In this document: positions 32,435 to 41,456 of the stretch, in pieces
How the letters are laid out: each line of letters begins with the position of its first letter
Position numbering within the stretch: position 1 is the stretch's first letter
Source: Bacteroidales bacterium
GTDB taxonomy: Bacteria; Bacteroidota; Bacteroidia; Bacteroidales; ML635J-15
DNA length: 49,906 bases
Assembly (NCBI GenBank): GCA_017617125.1
Contig: JAFZWY010000007.1
Coordinates: 1 to 49,906, forward strand
Direction of reading: 5' to 3'
Program-made: the position numbers and the translations under genes
Notes under the pieces: generated by a model
Told to the model about the DNA's origin: nothing
Database searches by the model: none
What the model saw: only the letters and a program-made list of their open reading frames with translations

Positions 32435-32928
32435 TTAACTGACTTCATGCTTTTCGTTATCGCTTCCTCTATCTGCTTGCTTATGCACTCTGGAAAATCT
32501 GCGGTAATCCATATTGTGTTGGCTATGCCTGTAAATAACATCAGCCGTATGAAATACAATTCGTTGCCGTTTTCGTCGTGCGATAGGAACCTGCTTCTGA
32601 TAATTATAGCATCTTCGCCCGATGACATCTTGCATTCCTGCTTGTCGAGTAGTTCGAAGCCTTGCGACGCCATGTAGTCCTTTGTTATTGCGGCTGCAAT
32701 TTTCTTGTATGGCCTGTTTGCCACTTTGGCAACTTGTATTTGCGACATTGTGCCGGGGTGAACAAGTCGATTCGTCAGGCTGTCGTGTTCGAAATGTTTG
32801 GGTGGAATTATGCTTGTTTCTGCATTTGGGAAGTGTATCCGTAGTGAGTCTGCATTGTTCTGTGCGTTCGCAACGATCGATGCGAATATTATTGCGATTG
32901 CCAGTATTATGCGTATTGTTGCTTTCAT
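32428..32928 (-). CDS. Small secreted protein, possible DcrB/PsbP-like fold
   Basis: 166 residues with a clear signal peptide (MKATIRIILAIAIIFASIVANAQ). The rest has the strand-helix pattern GTMSQIQVAKVANRPYKKIAAAITKDYMASQGFELLDKQE ... GEDAIIIRSRFL ... YFIRLMLFTGIANTIWITADFPE, which recalls the DcrB/PsbP-like fold in small Bacteroidota secreted proteins. I do not recognise a named family. C-terminal residues VNS come from an overlapping intergenic repeat. Function unknown. Confidence 0.75.
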   Translation of the reverse strand: MKATIRIILAIAIIFASIVANAQNNADSLRIHFPNAETSIIPPKHFEHDSLTNRLVHPGTMSQIQVAKVANRPYKKIAAAITKDYMASQGFELLDKQECKMSSGEDAIIIRSRFLSHDENGNELYFIRLMLFTGIANTIWITADFPECISKQIEEAITKSMKSVNS

Positions 32929-33238
32929 TTCGCGTTGTACTAAAAAAATATATGGGCATCAAGCAATACCCATACACAAAACTCTTACTCAAAAACAATC
33001 GCTGCAAAGATAATGGGTTTATTTTAATTAACAATGGATTGTTGAAAATATTTTTTTGTGGGCTAACAGCTTTACAGCGTAACAGCCTTTTCTCCTGTTA
33101 GGCTTTTGGCCTTTTAGCCTGTTAAGCTGTTTGCCTTTTCTTCTCTTCTACAAACTGCATGAAAAAAAACAAAAAAATGTCTTGCTTATCTATTTATGTT
33201 TAGCTAATTTTGCCCCGCTTAAGTTGACTTATAAAAAT
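32929..33238. other. Intergenic region with promoter and GTTAGGC/CTTTTGGCC repeats
   Basis: About 310 nt. The stretch 33060-33130 is made of short GCTTTTGGCCTTTTAGCC- and CTGTTAAGCTG-like units with no coding potential. The dipeptidyl peptidase promoter lies at 33182-33212. Confidence 0.6.
33182..33212 (+). promoter_or_regulatory. Promoter of dipeptidyl peptidase gene
   Basis: TTG at 33182-33184, 20 nt, then TAATTTTG at 33205-33212, matching -33 and -7 elements. The ATG at 33239 follows 26 nt later, which fixes the start and excludes an upstream in-frame TTG. Confidence 0.65.
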
Positions 33239-35392
33239 ATGATTAGAAGATTTGTATTCGCGTTATTCGCGATAGTGTGTTTGTCGCCTTTATTCGTAAA
33301 TGCACAGACCAAAAACCTTACCATCGATGACGCTGTTATCGGTGTGTGGCGTGAATATTATCCAGAGATGATTTATGGCTTGCAGATTCGTCCCGATACA
33401 AAAACTTGTACTAAGTGGGATGGTCGTAATCTTGTCGAATTTTCTTTCGATCAGAAAAAATCGTCAACTTTGTTGACTCTTGAGGATATTGTAACAGAAC
33501 TTAAGAAGAACGACATCGCTCCGTCGAGGTCTTACCCTGATTATACTTGGCTTTCGAAAAACGAAATGGAAATCCACGTGGGCAATGCTGTTTGCGTGTT
33601 CGACGTGGCAAAGAAGAAGATCAAATCTTCTGCCAAGTGCGACGAGGATGTAGAGAATGCAACCTACTGCGCCGCAAATTCAAGCTTTGCATATACCATA
33701 GATAATAATCTGCTCGTCTGCACCGACGGCAAGGTTGTTAAGGTTAGCGACGAAAAAGATTCCAACATTGTCTATGGTCAGACTGTTCACCGCAACGAGT
33801 TCGGTATCGACGGCGGTATTTTCTGGTCGCCCAAAGGCAGCTACCTCGCTTTCTACCGCAAAGACAATAGCAAGGTTTCCGATTATCCTATCGTAGATGT
33901 CAACGAGCGCGTGGCTAAGGTGAAACCCGAAAAGTACTGCATGGCCGGCATGGACAGCGAAGAAGTTACTATCGGCGTGTTCAACATGCGCAGCAAAAAG
34001 ATAACCTACCTCGATATCGACGGACCAAAGGACCAGTTCCTTACTATGGTGACTTGGAGTCCAGACGAGAAGTCTATTTATGTTGGTGTACTCAACCGTG
34101 AGCAGAACCATTTGCAGATGCAGCGTTACAATGCAAGCAGCGGAAAGTTTGAAAAACTTCTCTTCGAGGAGCGCAACGACCGCTATGTGGAGCCGCAGCA
34201 TCCGCTCACTTTCCTCCCCAACGACCCCACAAAGTTCATCTATTGGTCGCGCAAGGACGGTTTCTGGCACCTATACCTATATAATATAGATGGCACTCAG
34301 ATTTCGCAAATCACCAAGGGCGACTTCGAAGTTCAGGAAATCTGCGGTTTCGCAAACAAGAACCAGGACCTTATCATCAAGGCAAACAAGGAAACTCCAA
34401 TCGACTTCACAATATATAAGGTTAATATCGCTTCGGGCAATATGACTCTTATTTCTGTAAACAGCGGTTCGCACGATGCTATTTTGTCGAACGACGGCGA
34501 ATATTTTATCGATTCATACGAGTCGATGACTGTTCCTCGCGAATACGTATTGTACCAGACCTCAAACGGAAAGAAACTCTCTACCTTGCTGACGGCCGAA
34601 AATCCTCTTGCCAATTTTAAATTGCCGACAGTAAAAGTTGCTACACTCAAGGCCGATGACGGAAAGACCGACCTTTACTATCGTCTTATCACACCGCCCG
34701 ACTTCGACCCGAACAAGAAATACCCTGCAATCGTGTATGTTTATGGTGGACCTCATGCACAGATGATTACCAATACACGTTTCGGTGGTGCTTCGGGATG
34801 GGATATGTATATGGCACAGGAAGGTTATGTGATGTTTACCCTCGACAACCGCGGATCTGCCAACCGTGGCTTCGAGTTCGAAAGCATCATTCACCGTCAG
34901 CTAGGTACAGTAGAAACACGTGACCAGCTTACAGGAGTCGATTTCCTGCGCTCGCTGGGCTATGTCGATATGGACAGGCTTGGCGTGCACGGATGGAGCT
35001 TCGGCGGTTTTATGACAACCACCCTCATGACCGACTGCGCCGACATCTTCAAGGTTGGTGTTGCTGGCGGACCAGTTATCGACTGGAAGTACTACGAGGT
35101 GATGTATGGCGAACGCTATATGGACACCCCGCAGGAAAATCCCGAAGGTTACGAAAAGGCTAGTCTGCTCAACAAGACCGACAAGCTCAAAGGTCGCCTC
35201 ATGATTATTCATGGTTGCATCGACCCGGTAGTTGTTTGGCAGCACAGCTTGCAGTTCCTCAACAAGTGCATCGAGAACAAGGTGCTTGTCGATTACTTTG
35301 TTTACCCCAACCACGAACACAACGTGCGCGGACTCGACCGCGTTCACCTAATGCGGACAATAACACGTTACTTTGATGATCATTTGAAATGA
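33239..35392 (+). CDS. Dipeptidyl peptidase IV (S9 family)
   Basis: 717-residue serine exopeptidase that removes X-Pro or X-Ala dipeptides in the periplasm or on the surface. A signal peptide (MIRRFVFALFAIVCLSPLFVNAQ) precedes an eight-bladed propeller domain and a C-terminal alpha/beta hydrolase. The catalytic triad is GWSFGG (Ser), GCIDPVV (Asp) and NHEHNV (His), and VYGGPHAQ and DNRGSANRG are conserved around the oxyanion site. Length matches family members. The T9SS substrate gene follows after 21 nt with no terminator, so the two may be co-transcribed. Confidence 0.93.
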   Translation: MIRRFVFALFAIVCLSPLFVNAQTKNLTIDDAVIGVWREYYPEMIYGLQIRPDTKTCTKWDGRNLVEFSFDQKKSSTLLTLEDIVTELKKNDIAPSRSYPDYTWLSKNEMEIHVGNAVCVFDVAKKKIKSSAKCDEDVENATYCAANSSFAYTIDNNLLVCTDGKVVKVSDEKDSNIVYGQTVHRNEFGIDGGIFWSPKGSYLAFYRKDNSKVSDYPIVDVNERVAKVKPEKYCMAGMDSEEVTIGVFNMRSKKITYLDIDGPKDQFLTMVTWSPDEKSIYVGVLNREQNHLQMQRYNASSGKFEKLLFEERNDRYVEPQHPLTFLPNDPTKFIYWSRKDGFWHLYLYNIDGTQISQITKGDFEVQEICGFANKNQDLIIKANKETPIDFTIYKVNIASGNMTLISVNSGSHDAILSNDGEYFIDSYESMTVPREYVLYQTSNGKKLSTLLTAENPLANFKLPTVKVATLKADDGKTDLYYRLITPPDFDPNKKYPAIVYVYGGPHAQMITNTRFGGASGWDMYMAQEGYVMFTLDNRGSANRGFEFESIIHRQLGTVETRDQLTGVDFLRSLGYVDMDRLGVHGWSFGGFMTTTLMTDCADIFKVGVAGGPVIDWKYYEVMYGERYMDTPQENPEGYEKASLLNKTDKLKGRLMIIHGCIDPVVVWQHSLQFLNKCIENKVLVDYFVYPNHEHNVRGLDRVHLMRTITRYFDDHLK

Positions 35393-35413
35393 AATAATTA
35401 AAAACAAAAATTT

Positions 35414-38400
35414 ATGAGAAAATTTACAACCCTAATTTTAAATCTTCTCGTGCTGGCGATAGCATTGCCTTTGGGCGCGGTGGCGCAGGAGGAACCGACT
35501 CTCAATTTCGATTCGTATAATTGGTTTTTGTGTGGAGACACTGAGCAGAATCGTCTAATCGAGGAAGAAGATCGTGCGGTTACGTGCAATAAACCTGAAA
35601 TACATTTTTTTAAGAGTAGTGATGAGTCTGAAAGTATTGACGATATTATTCTTGAACAGTTTCCGCAGGTAGAAAGCAAATGTACTGCACGTCTTTATTC
35701 TAATGGTCTTCTTGATACATTGTGTGCTGTAAATTACAATGTTTATAAAGACGGACAGTCTGTTAGTACTATATCAAATGTTGGTTCTCTTAAATATAAG
35801 GTTAGGACATACAGTGATAATTATACAACTCAAACTATATCAAATGGCTCTGGAACTATAGGTTTTTCAATGTTGGGCATGAGTTGTAATGCTGTTACAT
35901 TAGGTATTTTCGATAATTATTGTACAGGTCGAAATCGTCCGATTGAGTTCATTTATAAAATGAATCAGAATCAATATGGTTTATATAAGCTCCATTTTAC
36001 AATAAAGACATGTACGGATGCAGGAAGTAGAATAGCAGATAATTGGCTAGTGTCTATGACTGGTGCAAACGCAAGTTTTACGGCTAATGGCGCAACTTGT
36101 TGTGGTAGTGCATTGCATTATGATTATTATAATAGTAGTTGTACACAAAAGGCTATAGTGTATGAAAGGGATGTGTATATTAACATTGTTTCTACTATTA
36201 TTGACGTACAGCCTATTGGAGGAGAAATATGTATGGGTGGAAGCAAGACCTTGTCGGTTACGGCACGTACAAACCAGTCGGGTATAACTTACCAGTGGTA
36301 CAAGGATGGTGCTGCTATAAGTGGTGCAACTGCAGCTACGTACAATGCTACCGAGGCTGGTACATACTACTGCCTACTTAACGATGGCCGTGCAACTCGC
36401 CAGACTAATGACGCAGTGATAACAATACCGCCTATGCCTGAAGTTACTCTTGCTGCTGATCAGTACATTTGCCCCAATAGTTCTCTCGACCTTACTATGC
36501 CTGCAGGTGCTACATACGTATGGTCAACCGGTGCAACAGGTCAAACTCTTAATGTAACAAATCCTGGTACATATACTGTTACAATGACTTCTAACGGTTG
36601 TAATGCTGCTCATTCGTTCAATGTTCAGAATTCTCCAGCAGTCAATCTGTTGGCTGACGATCCTGTTAGCTTCTGCTACGGAGCAACCGAAACGCTTGCT
36701 TTGACAGTAAACAATGCAACCAACATAGTATGGAACGGTGATGCTGCCAACAACGGTCAAACCTATACTATTAGCGAAAGCGGAACTTACACTGTTGCCG
36801 CTGATGTAAACGGTTGCCATTTCACCGATCAGGTTGTTGCAACCCAGGGCGAGAACGTCAACCTCATTGCCGACGAAACTGTAAGTTTCTGCTATGGCGC
36901 AACTCAAACCCTCGCACTTGCAGTCAACAATGCAACCGACATCGTTTGGAACAACAACGCTGCAAACAACGGTCAGACTTTCGTAATCAACCAGGGCGGA
37001 ACTTATACTGTATCGGCTAAGGTTGACGGATGTACCTATACCGACCAGATCGTAGCAACCCAGTTCGAAAATGTCAACTTGATTGCCGACGAAACTGTAA
37101 ACTTCTGCTACGGTACAACCGAAACATTGGAACTTGCAGTAAACAATGCAACCAATATCGTTTGGAACAACAATCCAGCAAACAACGGTCAGACTTTCGT
37201 GATTAACGAAGGTGGTACATACACTGTGTCGGCAAATGTTGGCGGTTGTAATTTCTCCGATCAGATAGTAGCAACCCAGAGCGAAAACGTTAACCTGATT
37301 GCTGACGAAACAGTAAACTTCTGCTACGGCACAACCGAAACTCTTGCCCTTGCGGTCAACAATGCAACCGACATCGTTTGGAACAACGATGCAGCAAACA
37401 ACGGCCAGACTTTCGTAATCAACCAGAGCGGTACATATAATATAACAGCCAAGGTTGACGGATGTACCTACACCGATCAGATAACTGCAACTCAGAGCGA
37501 AAGCGTTAACCTCATTGCTGACGAAACGGTAAACTTCTGCTACGGTACAACAGAAACTCTCGCACTTGCAGTCAACAATGCAACCGACATCGTTTGGAAC
37601 AACGACGCTGCAAATAATGGTCAGACCTTCGTAATAAACCAGGGCGGAACTTATCCAGTATCGGCCAAGGTTGGCGGATGTATCTACACCGATCAGATTG
37701 TAGCAACACAGACAGAAAATGTTAACCTCATTGCTGACGAAACAGTAAACTTCTGCTACGGCACAACCGAAACGTTGGAACTTGCAGTCAACAATGCAAC
37801 CGACATCGTTTGGAACAACGACGCTGCAAACAATGCTCAGACTTTCGTAATCAACCAGAGCGGAACTTATCCAGTATCGGCCAAGGTTGACGGATGTACT
37901 TACACCGACCAGATTGTAGCAACCCAGAGCGAAAACGTTAACCTGATTGCAGACGAGACAGTAAACTTCTGCTACGGCACAACCGAAACATTGGAACTTA
38001 CAGTCAACAATGCAACCGACATCGTTTGGAACAACGACGCAGCAAACAACGGCCAGACTTTCGTAATCAACCAGAGCGGAACATATCCTGTATCGGCTAA
38101 GGTTGATGGATGTACCTTCACCGACCAGATAGTTGCAACCCAGAGCGGAAACGTTAACTTGATTGCAGACGAAACTGTAGACTTCTGCTACGGCACAACC
38201 CAAACCCTTGCACTTGCACTCAACAATGCAACCGACATTGTTTGGAACAACGACGCTGCAAACAACGGTCAGACTTTCGTAATCAACCAAGGCGGAACTT
38301 ATTCAGTATCGGCTAAGGTTGACGGATGTACCTACACCGACCAGATTGTTGCAAACCAGAGCGAAAACGTAAACCTCTTGCAGTTTGACAATATTCAGTT

Positions 38401-41029
38401 CTGCTACGGCACATCCCAAACATTGGAACTTACAGTAAATAATGCAACCAATATTGTTTGGAACAATGATCCTTCGCTCAACGAAACTACACTCGTGGTT
38501 TCTGAACTTGGTACTTATACTGTTGAAGCAGATGTTGATGGTTGCCATTATACCGACGAGATTGTTGCAATAGAAACTCAGAACTACAACCTGATTCCAG
38601 AGGAATCTGTAGTTATTTGCTATGGTTCAACTGCAATGTTGAACTTGCCGGCAACAGCAATCAATGCAGTTTGGAACAACAATCCTGAACTCAACCAGAA
38701 TACACTCGAAATCAGCGAAGCTGGAACATATACGGTATCTGCCGATTACAATGGTTGCCGCTACAATGACCAGGTTGTCGCAACAATAGCTCCAGAATTG
38801 ACAGTTGCTGTCAATGCAGGAACAATCAACTGTAACGGCGGTACAACTACTGTTGAAGCCGTAGCAAATGGTGGAGTTGCACCATACGCATATGCATGGA
38901 ACAACAATGCAACAACACAGAGCATCGATGTAGCCGCAGGTAGCTACAACCTAACAGTTACCGATGGTAACGGATGTATTGTAACAGCTACTACAACAAT
39001 TGAAGAACCCGCAGCCCTTTCTGCCGAAATCAATGCAGAAGCAATCAACTGCCATGGCGGAACGACAACAGCAATTGCTAATGTAAGCGGTGGAACTGAA
39101 CCATACGCATTTGCATGGAACAACAATGCAGCAGCCCAGAGCATTGAAGCAACAGCAGGAGAATACAACGTAGTTGTAACCGATGCCCATAACTGTACAA
39201 TTGCAGCATCAGCAAATATTGAAGAACCTGCAGCACTCGCAGTTACTATCAATGCTGGCACAATCAACTGCAATGGCGGAACCGCAAATGTTGAGGCAAC
39301 AGCAAACGGTGGAGTTGAACCATACGCTTATGCATGGAACAACGGCGAAGCTACAGCATCAATCGAGGCTGGTGTAGGCGACTATATTGTAACAGTTACC
39401 GACAATAATAGATGTACAGCATCTGCAAGTGTAATCCTTACCGAACCTGAAGCCCTCTCAGTATCGCTCAATGCTGGCACAATCCTCTGCAATGGCGGAA
39501 CAACAACAATTGAGGCAACTGCAAATGGTGGAGTTGAACCATACGCTTTCGCATGGGGCAGCGGAGAAGTAGCATCAGTGCTTACAAACGTAGTTGCTGG
39601 CAACTACATCGTAACTGTAACTGATAACAGCGGATGTACAGCAATCGCAAACACAACAATTTCCGAGCCAGCTGCTCTCACAGTTACTATAAATGCTGGA
39701 ACTATCGGTTGCAACGGCACTACTGCAACGGCAGAGGCTGTTGTCGCTGGTGGTGTAGCACCATACGCTTTCGCTTGGAGCAATCAGGCAACTACTCAGA
39801 GCATTTCCGACGTAGTTCCAGGTAGCTACAATGTGACAGTTACCGATGGCAATGGTTGTACTGCAATGGCTACCGCTGTAGTAACCGAACCCGCAATGCT
39901 CAGTGTTTCAATCAATGCAGGAACAATCAACTGCAACGGCGGAACAACAGCTGTCGAGGCTAACGTTACCGGTGGTACAACTCCTTACGCTTTAGCATGG
40001 AGTAACAACGAAACCGCACAGAATATTAATGCTACTGCAGGTGAATATAGCGTAATAGTTACCGATGCAAACGGTTGTACTGCAATGGCGTCAACAACAA
40101 TTGAAGAACCTGCGGCACTCACCGCATCAATAATCGTTGGAACAATCAGCTGCAACGGTGGAACAACAATGGCTGTGGCTCACGTCAATGGTGGTGTTGC
40201 TCCTTATTCTTACTCATGGAGCAACCAGGGAACAGCTCAAAATATCTCCAACATTGTTGCTGGTGATTATAGTGTAACAGTTGTCGATAATAATGGATGT
40301 TCGGCAACTACGGCTGTAACAGTAACCGAACCTGAATATGTAAACCTCATTGCAGATGAAACTGTAACTTTCTGCGAAGGCTCAACAGTAACAGTTACGC
40401 TTGTTGAAGGCGCAACCAACGTTGTATGGGGCAACTCAGAAGTTGGTGCAAACAACGAAATAGGTGTTGCTGGAACTTACACGGTAGAGGCCGATGTTGC
40501 AGGATGTCATTACACCGACCAGGTTACGGCAGTAGCAAGTGCACTTCCTGTATCTGGATTGGAAAGAACATATTCTGTACTTCTCACAAATGCCGATACC
40601 ACAATAATTATTTCGGCTAACGAAGGCTACGAATCATACCTCTGGAGCAATGGCGGTACCGAAAATTCGCTTTCGATTTACTGCGATACTTTGGTACTTC
40701 CGTTTGATGCCGATTATTACCTGAATATAGCAACCGCAAGCGGATGCTCGTCGGTAGATACGATTTCGGTACATGTTGAAATGTCTCCATCGTCGGTTTC
40801 TGAGTTCGATGTATACGAATGGAACATCGTTCCTAATCCAAACGATGGAAACTTCGAAATCGTAGGCGCTGAGTTCGATAAGGCAGAATTGTATGATTCG
40901 AACGGACGTTTCATCGCTTTGATAGAAGGCAAGGACGTAAGCCTGTCCGATGTAAAGCCTGGTATGTACTACCTGAGGATATATTCGGAAGCTGGCGTTT
41001 TGATTCAGAAGGTTCTGATAAACAAGTAG
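35414..41029 (+). CDS. Large T9SS surface protein with Ig-like, 72-residue and SprB repeats
   Basis: 1,871 residues. Signal peptide (1-25), a unique region carrying one copy of the module that is repeated in the next gene (about 95-245; GIFDNYCTGRNRPIEF), Ig-like domains (about 262-405), ten 72-residue repeats (about 410-1125; NVNLIADETVNFCYGTTETL...), seven SprB repeats (about 1128-1640; TINCNGGTTTVEA...GGVAPYAYAW...), one more 72-residue unit, and a type IX sorting domain (from PNPNDGNF to the end). SprB-type repeats are known in the gliding adhesin of Flavobacterium. It is probably anchored on the surface for adhesion or motility. Divergence is low within repeats 2-8. Confidence 0.92.
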   Translation: MRKFTTLILNLLVLAIALPLGAVAQEEPTLNFDSYNWFLCGDTEQNRLIEEEDRAVTCNKPEIHFFKSSDESESIDDIILEQFPQVESKCTARLYSNGLLDTLCAVNYNVYKDGQSVSTISNVGSLKYKVRTYSDNYTTQTISNGSGTIGFSMLGMSCNAVTLGIFDNYCTGRNRPIEFIYKMNQNQYGLYKLHFTIKTCTDAGSRIADNWLVSMTGANASFTANGATCCGSALHYDYYNSSCTQKAIVYERDVYINIVSTIIDVQPIGGEICMGGSKTLSVTARTNQSGITYQWYKDGAAISGATAATYNATEAGTYYCLLNDGRATRQTNDAVITIPPMPEVTLAADQYICPNSSLDLTMPAGATYVWSTGATGQTLNVTNPGTYTVTMTSNGCNAAHSFNVQNSPAVNLLADDPVSFCYGATETLALTVNNATNIVWNGDAANNGQTYTISESGTYTVAADVNGCHFTDQVVATQGENVNLIADETVSFCYGATQTLALAVNNATDIVWNNNAANNGQTFVINQGGTYTVSAKVDGCTYTDQIVATQFENVNLIADETVNFCYGTTETLELAVNNATNIVWNNNPANNGQTFVINEGGTYTVSANVGGCNFSDQIVATQSENVNLIADETVNFCYGTTETLALAVNNATDIVWNNDAANNGQTFVINQSGTYNITAKVDGCTYTDQITATQSESVNLIADETVNFCYGTTETLALAVNNATDIVWNNDAANNGQTFVINQGGTYPVSAKVGGCIYTDQIVATQTENVNLIADETVNFCYGTTETLELAVNNATDIVWNNDAANNAQTFVINQSGTYPVSAKVDGCTYTDQIVATQSENVNLIADETVNFCYGTTETLELTVNNATDIVWNNDAANNGQTFVINQSGTYPVSAKVDGCTFTDQIVATQSGNVNLIADETVDFCYGTTQTLALALNNATDIVWNNDAANNGQTFVINQGGTYSVSAKVDGCTYTDQIVANQSENVNLLQFDNIQFCYGTSQTLELTVNNATNIVWNNDPSLNETTLVVSELGTYTVEADVDGCHYTDEIVAIETQNYNLIPEESVVICYGSTAMLNLPATAINAVWNNNPELNQNTLEISEAGTYTVSADYNGCRYNDQVVATIAPELTVAVNAGTINCNGGTTTVEAVANGGVAPYAYAWNNNATTQSIDVAAGSYNLTVTDGNGCIVTATTTIEEPAALSAEINAEAINCHGGTTTAIANVSGGTEPYAFAWNNNAAAQSIEATAGEYNVVVTDAHNCTIAASANIEEPAALAVTINAGTINCNGGTANVEATANGGVEPYAYAWNNGEATASIEAGVGDYIVTVTDNNRCTASASVILTEPEALSVSLNAGTILCNGGTTTIEATANGGVEPYAFAWGSGEVASVLTNVVAGNYIVTVTDNSGCTAIANTTISEPAALTVTINAGTIGCNGTTATAEAVVAGGVAPYAFAWSNQATTQSISDVVPGSYNVTVTDGNGCTAMATAVVTEPAMLSVSINAGTINCNGGTTAVEANVTGGTTPYALAWSNNETAQNINATAGEYSVIVTDANGCTAMASTTIEEPAALTASIIVGTISCNGGTTMAVAHVNGGVAPYSYSWSNQGTAQNISNIVAGDYSVTVVDNNGCSATTAVTVTEPEYVNLIADETVTFCEGSTVTVTLVEGATNVVWGNSEVGANNEIGVAGTYTVEADVAGCHYTDQVTAVASALPVSGLERTYSVLLTNADTTIIISANEGYESYLWSNGGTENSLSIYCDTLVLPFDADYYLNIATASGCSSVDTISVHVEMSPSSVSEFDVYEWNIVPNPNDGNFEIVGAEFDKAELYDSNGRFIALIEGKDVSLSDVKPGMYYLRIYSEAGVLIQKVLINK
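36641..38790 (+). repeat. Ten tandem 216-bp (72-residue) repeats
   Basis: In-frame units of 216 bp. Units 2-8 (from 36854) differ at only a few codons each; 1, 9 and 10 are more diverged. Each has a Phe-Cys-Tyr-Gly core, a V-W-N-N turn and a Gly-Cys pair near the end, resembling an Ig-like or PKD-like fold. The high DNA similarity makes this prone to slippage or assembly collapse. Confidence 0.9.
38795..40335 (+). repeat. Seven SprB repeats
   Basis: Units of ~73-74 residues with C-N-G-G-T, GG-V-x-P-Y-x-Y/F-A-W and V-T-D-x-N-G-C at fixed places, matching the SprB repeat family. They follow the 72-residue array without a gap and are more diverged from each other than those units. Confidence 0.88.
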
Positions 41030-41456
41030 AAGTTATTAATGTTGTGTGGATTGAGGCGACATGCTATGGCATGCCGCCTCAATTGTTTCTAGGCGGATTA
41101 GGCTTTTCTGTGGAGATGATTTTGCTTATAAATCAGAAATATAGGAATCTCTATATCTATTACCATTTGGACTGTTTGTATACTATTGTTAATTTGTTGA
41201 AATATTTTTTTTACATATTATTGTTAATATTTTTTTTGTTTATGGAAAAATATGTTTTCTTTGCAAAGTTTTTTCCACCTGATGCGCAAGTTGCACATCG
41301 AGGGGAAAAAGGTGTATGTTTATTAGGTAAGATTTTTGTAAATTATTAATTAGTAAATAGTTATATTCGTATATAGTTAAAAGCAAATATTAGCATGTAA
41401 ACGAAGGCCGCATGCGTTTTGTCGAAAAGTGTCTTCGGAATTGTCAAATAAATGTT
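41030..41456. other. Intergenic leader of giant gene
   Basis: 427 nt. A terminator-like hairpin occupies 41051-41082. The AT-rich stretch 41180-41270 contains a TTTTCTTTGC (41255-41264) that might be a diverged -7 element. A 101-codon frame (41044-41349) is open but has no recognisable protein features. If the gene starts at 41457, the untranslated leader could be about 190 nt. No riboswitch is recognised. Confidence 0.5.
41051..41082 (+). terminator. Hairpin after the SprB-repeat gene
   Basis: TTGAGGCG and CGCCTCAA enclose ATGC...GCAT, giving a strong two-part stem. The T run after it is short (TTGTTTCT), so termination may be partial. Confidence 0.6.

Noticed and set aside
33131..33238. 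TTG start giving a longer dipeptidyl peptidase
   Set aside because: It lies before the promoter and would bury the signal peptide 36 residues into the protein.
36524..38290. 588-codon open frame on the minus strand through the 72-residue repeats
   Set aside because: It is the antisense shadow of the repeat array; its own repeats merely mirror the sense codons, it has no promoter and the translation is Cys/Val-rich nonsense.
36641..38790. Regular repeats resembling a CRISPR array
   Set aside because: The period is 216 bp, is in frame and codes for a conserved protein unit; no spacers and no cas genes.
41044..41349. 101-codon plus-strand frame upstream of the giant gene
   Set aside because: It runs over a terminator hairpin and AT-rich DNA, with no signal, family or promoter; treated as leader DNA.
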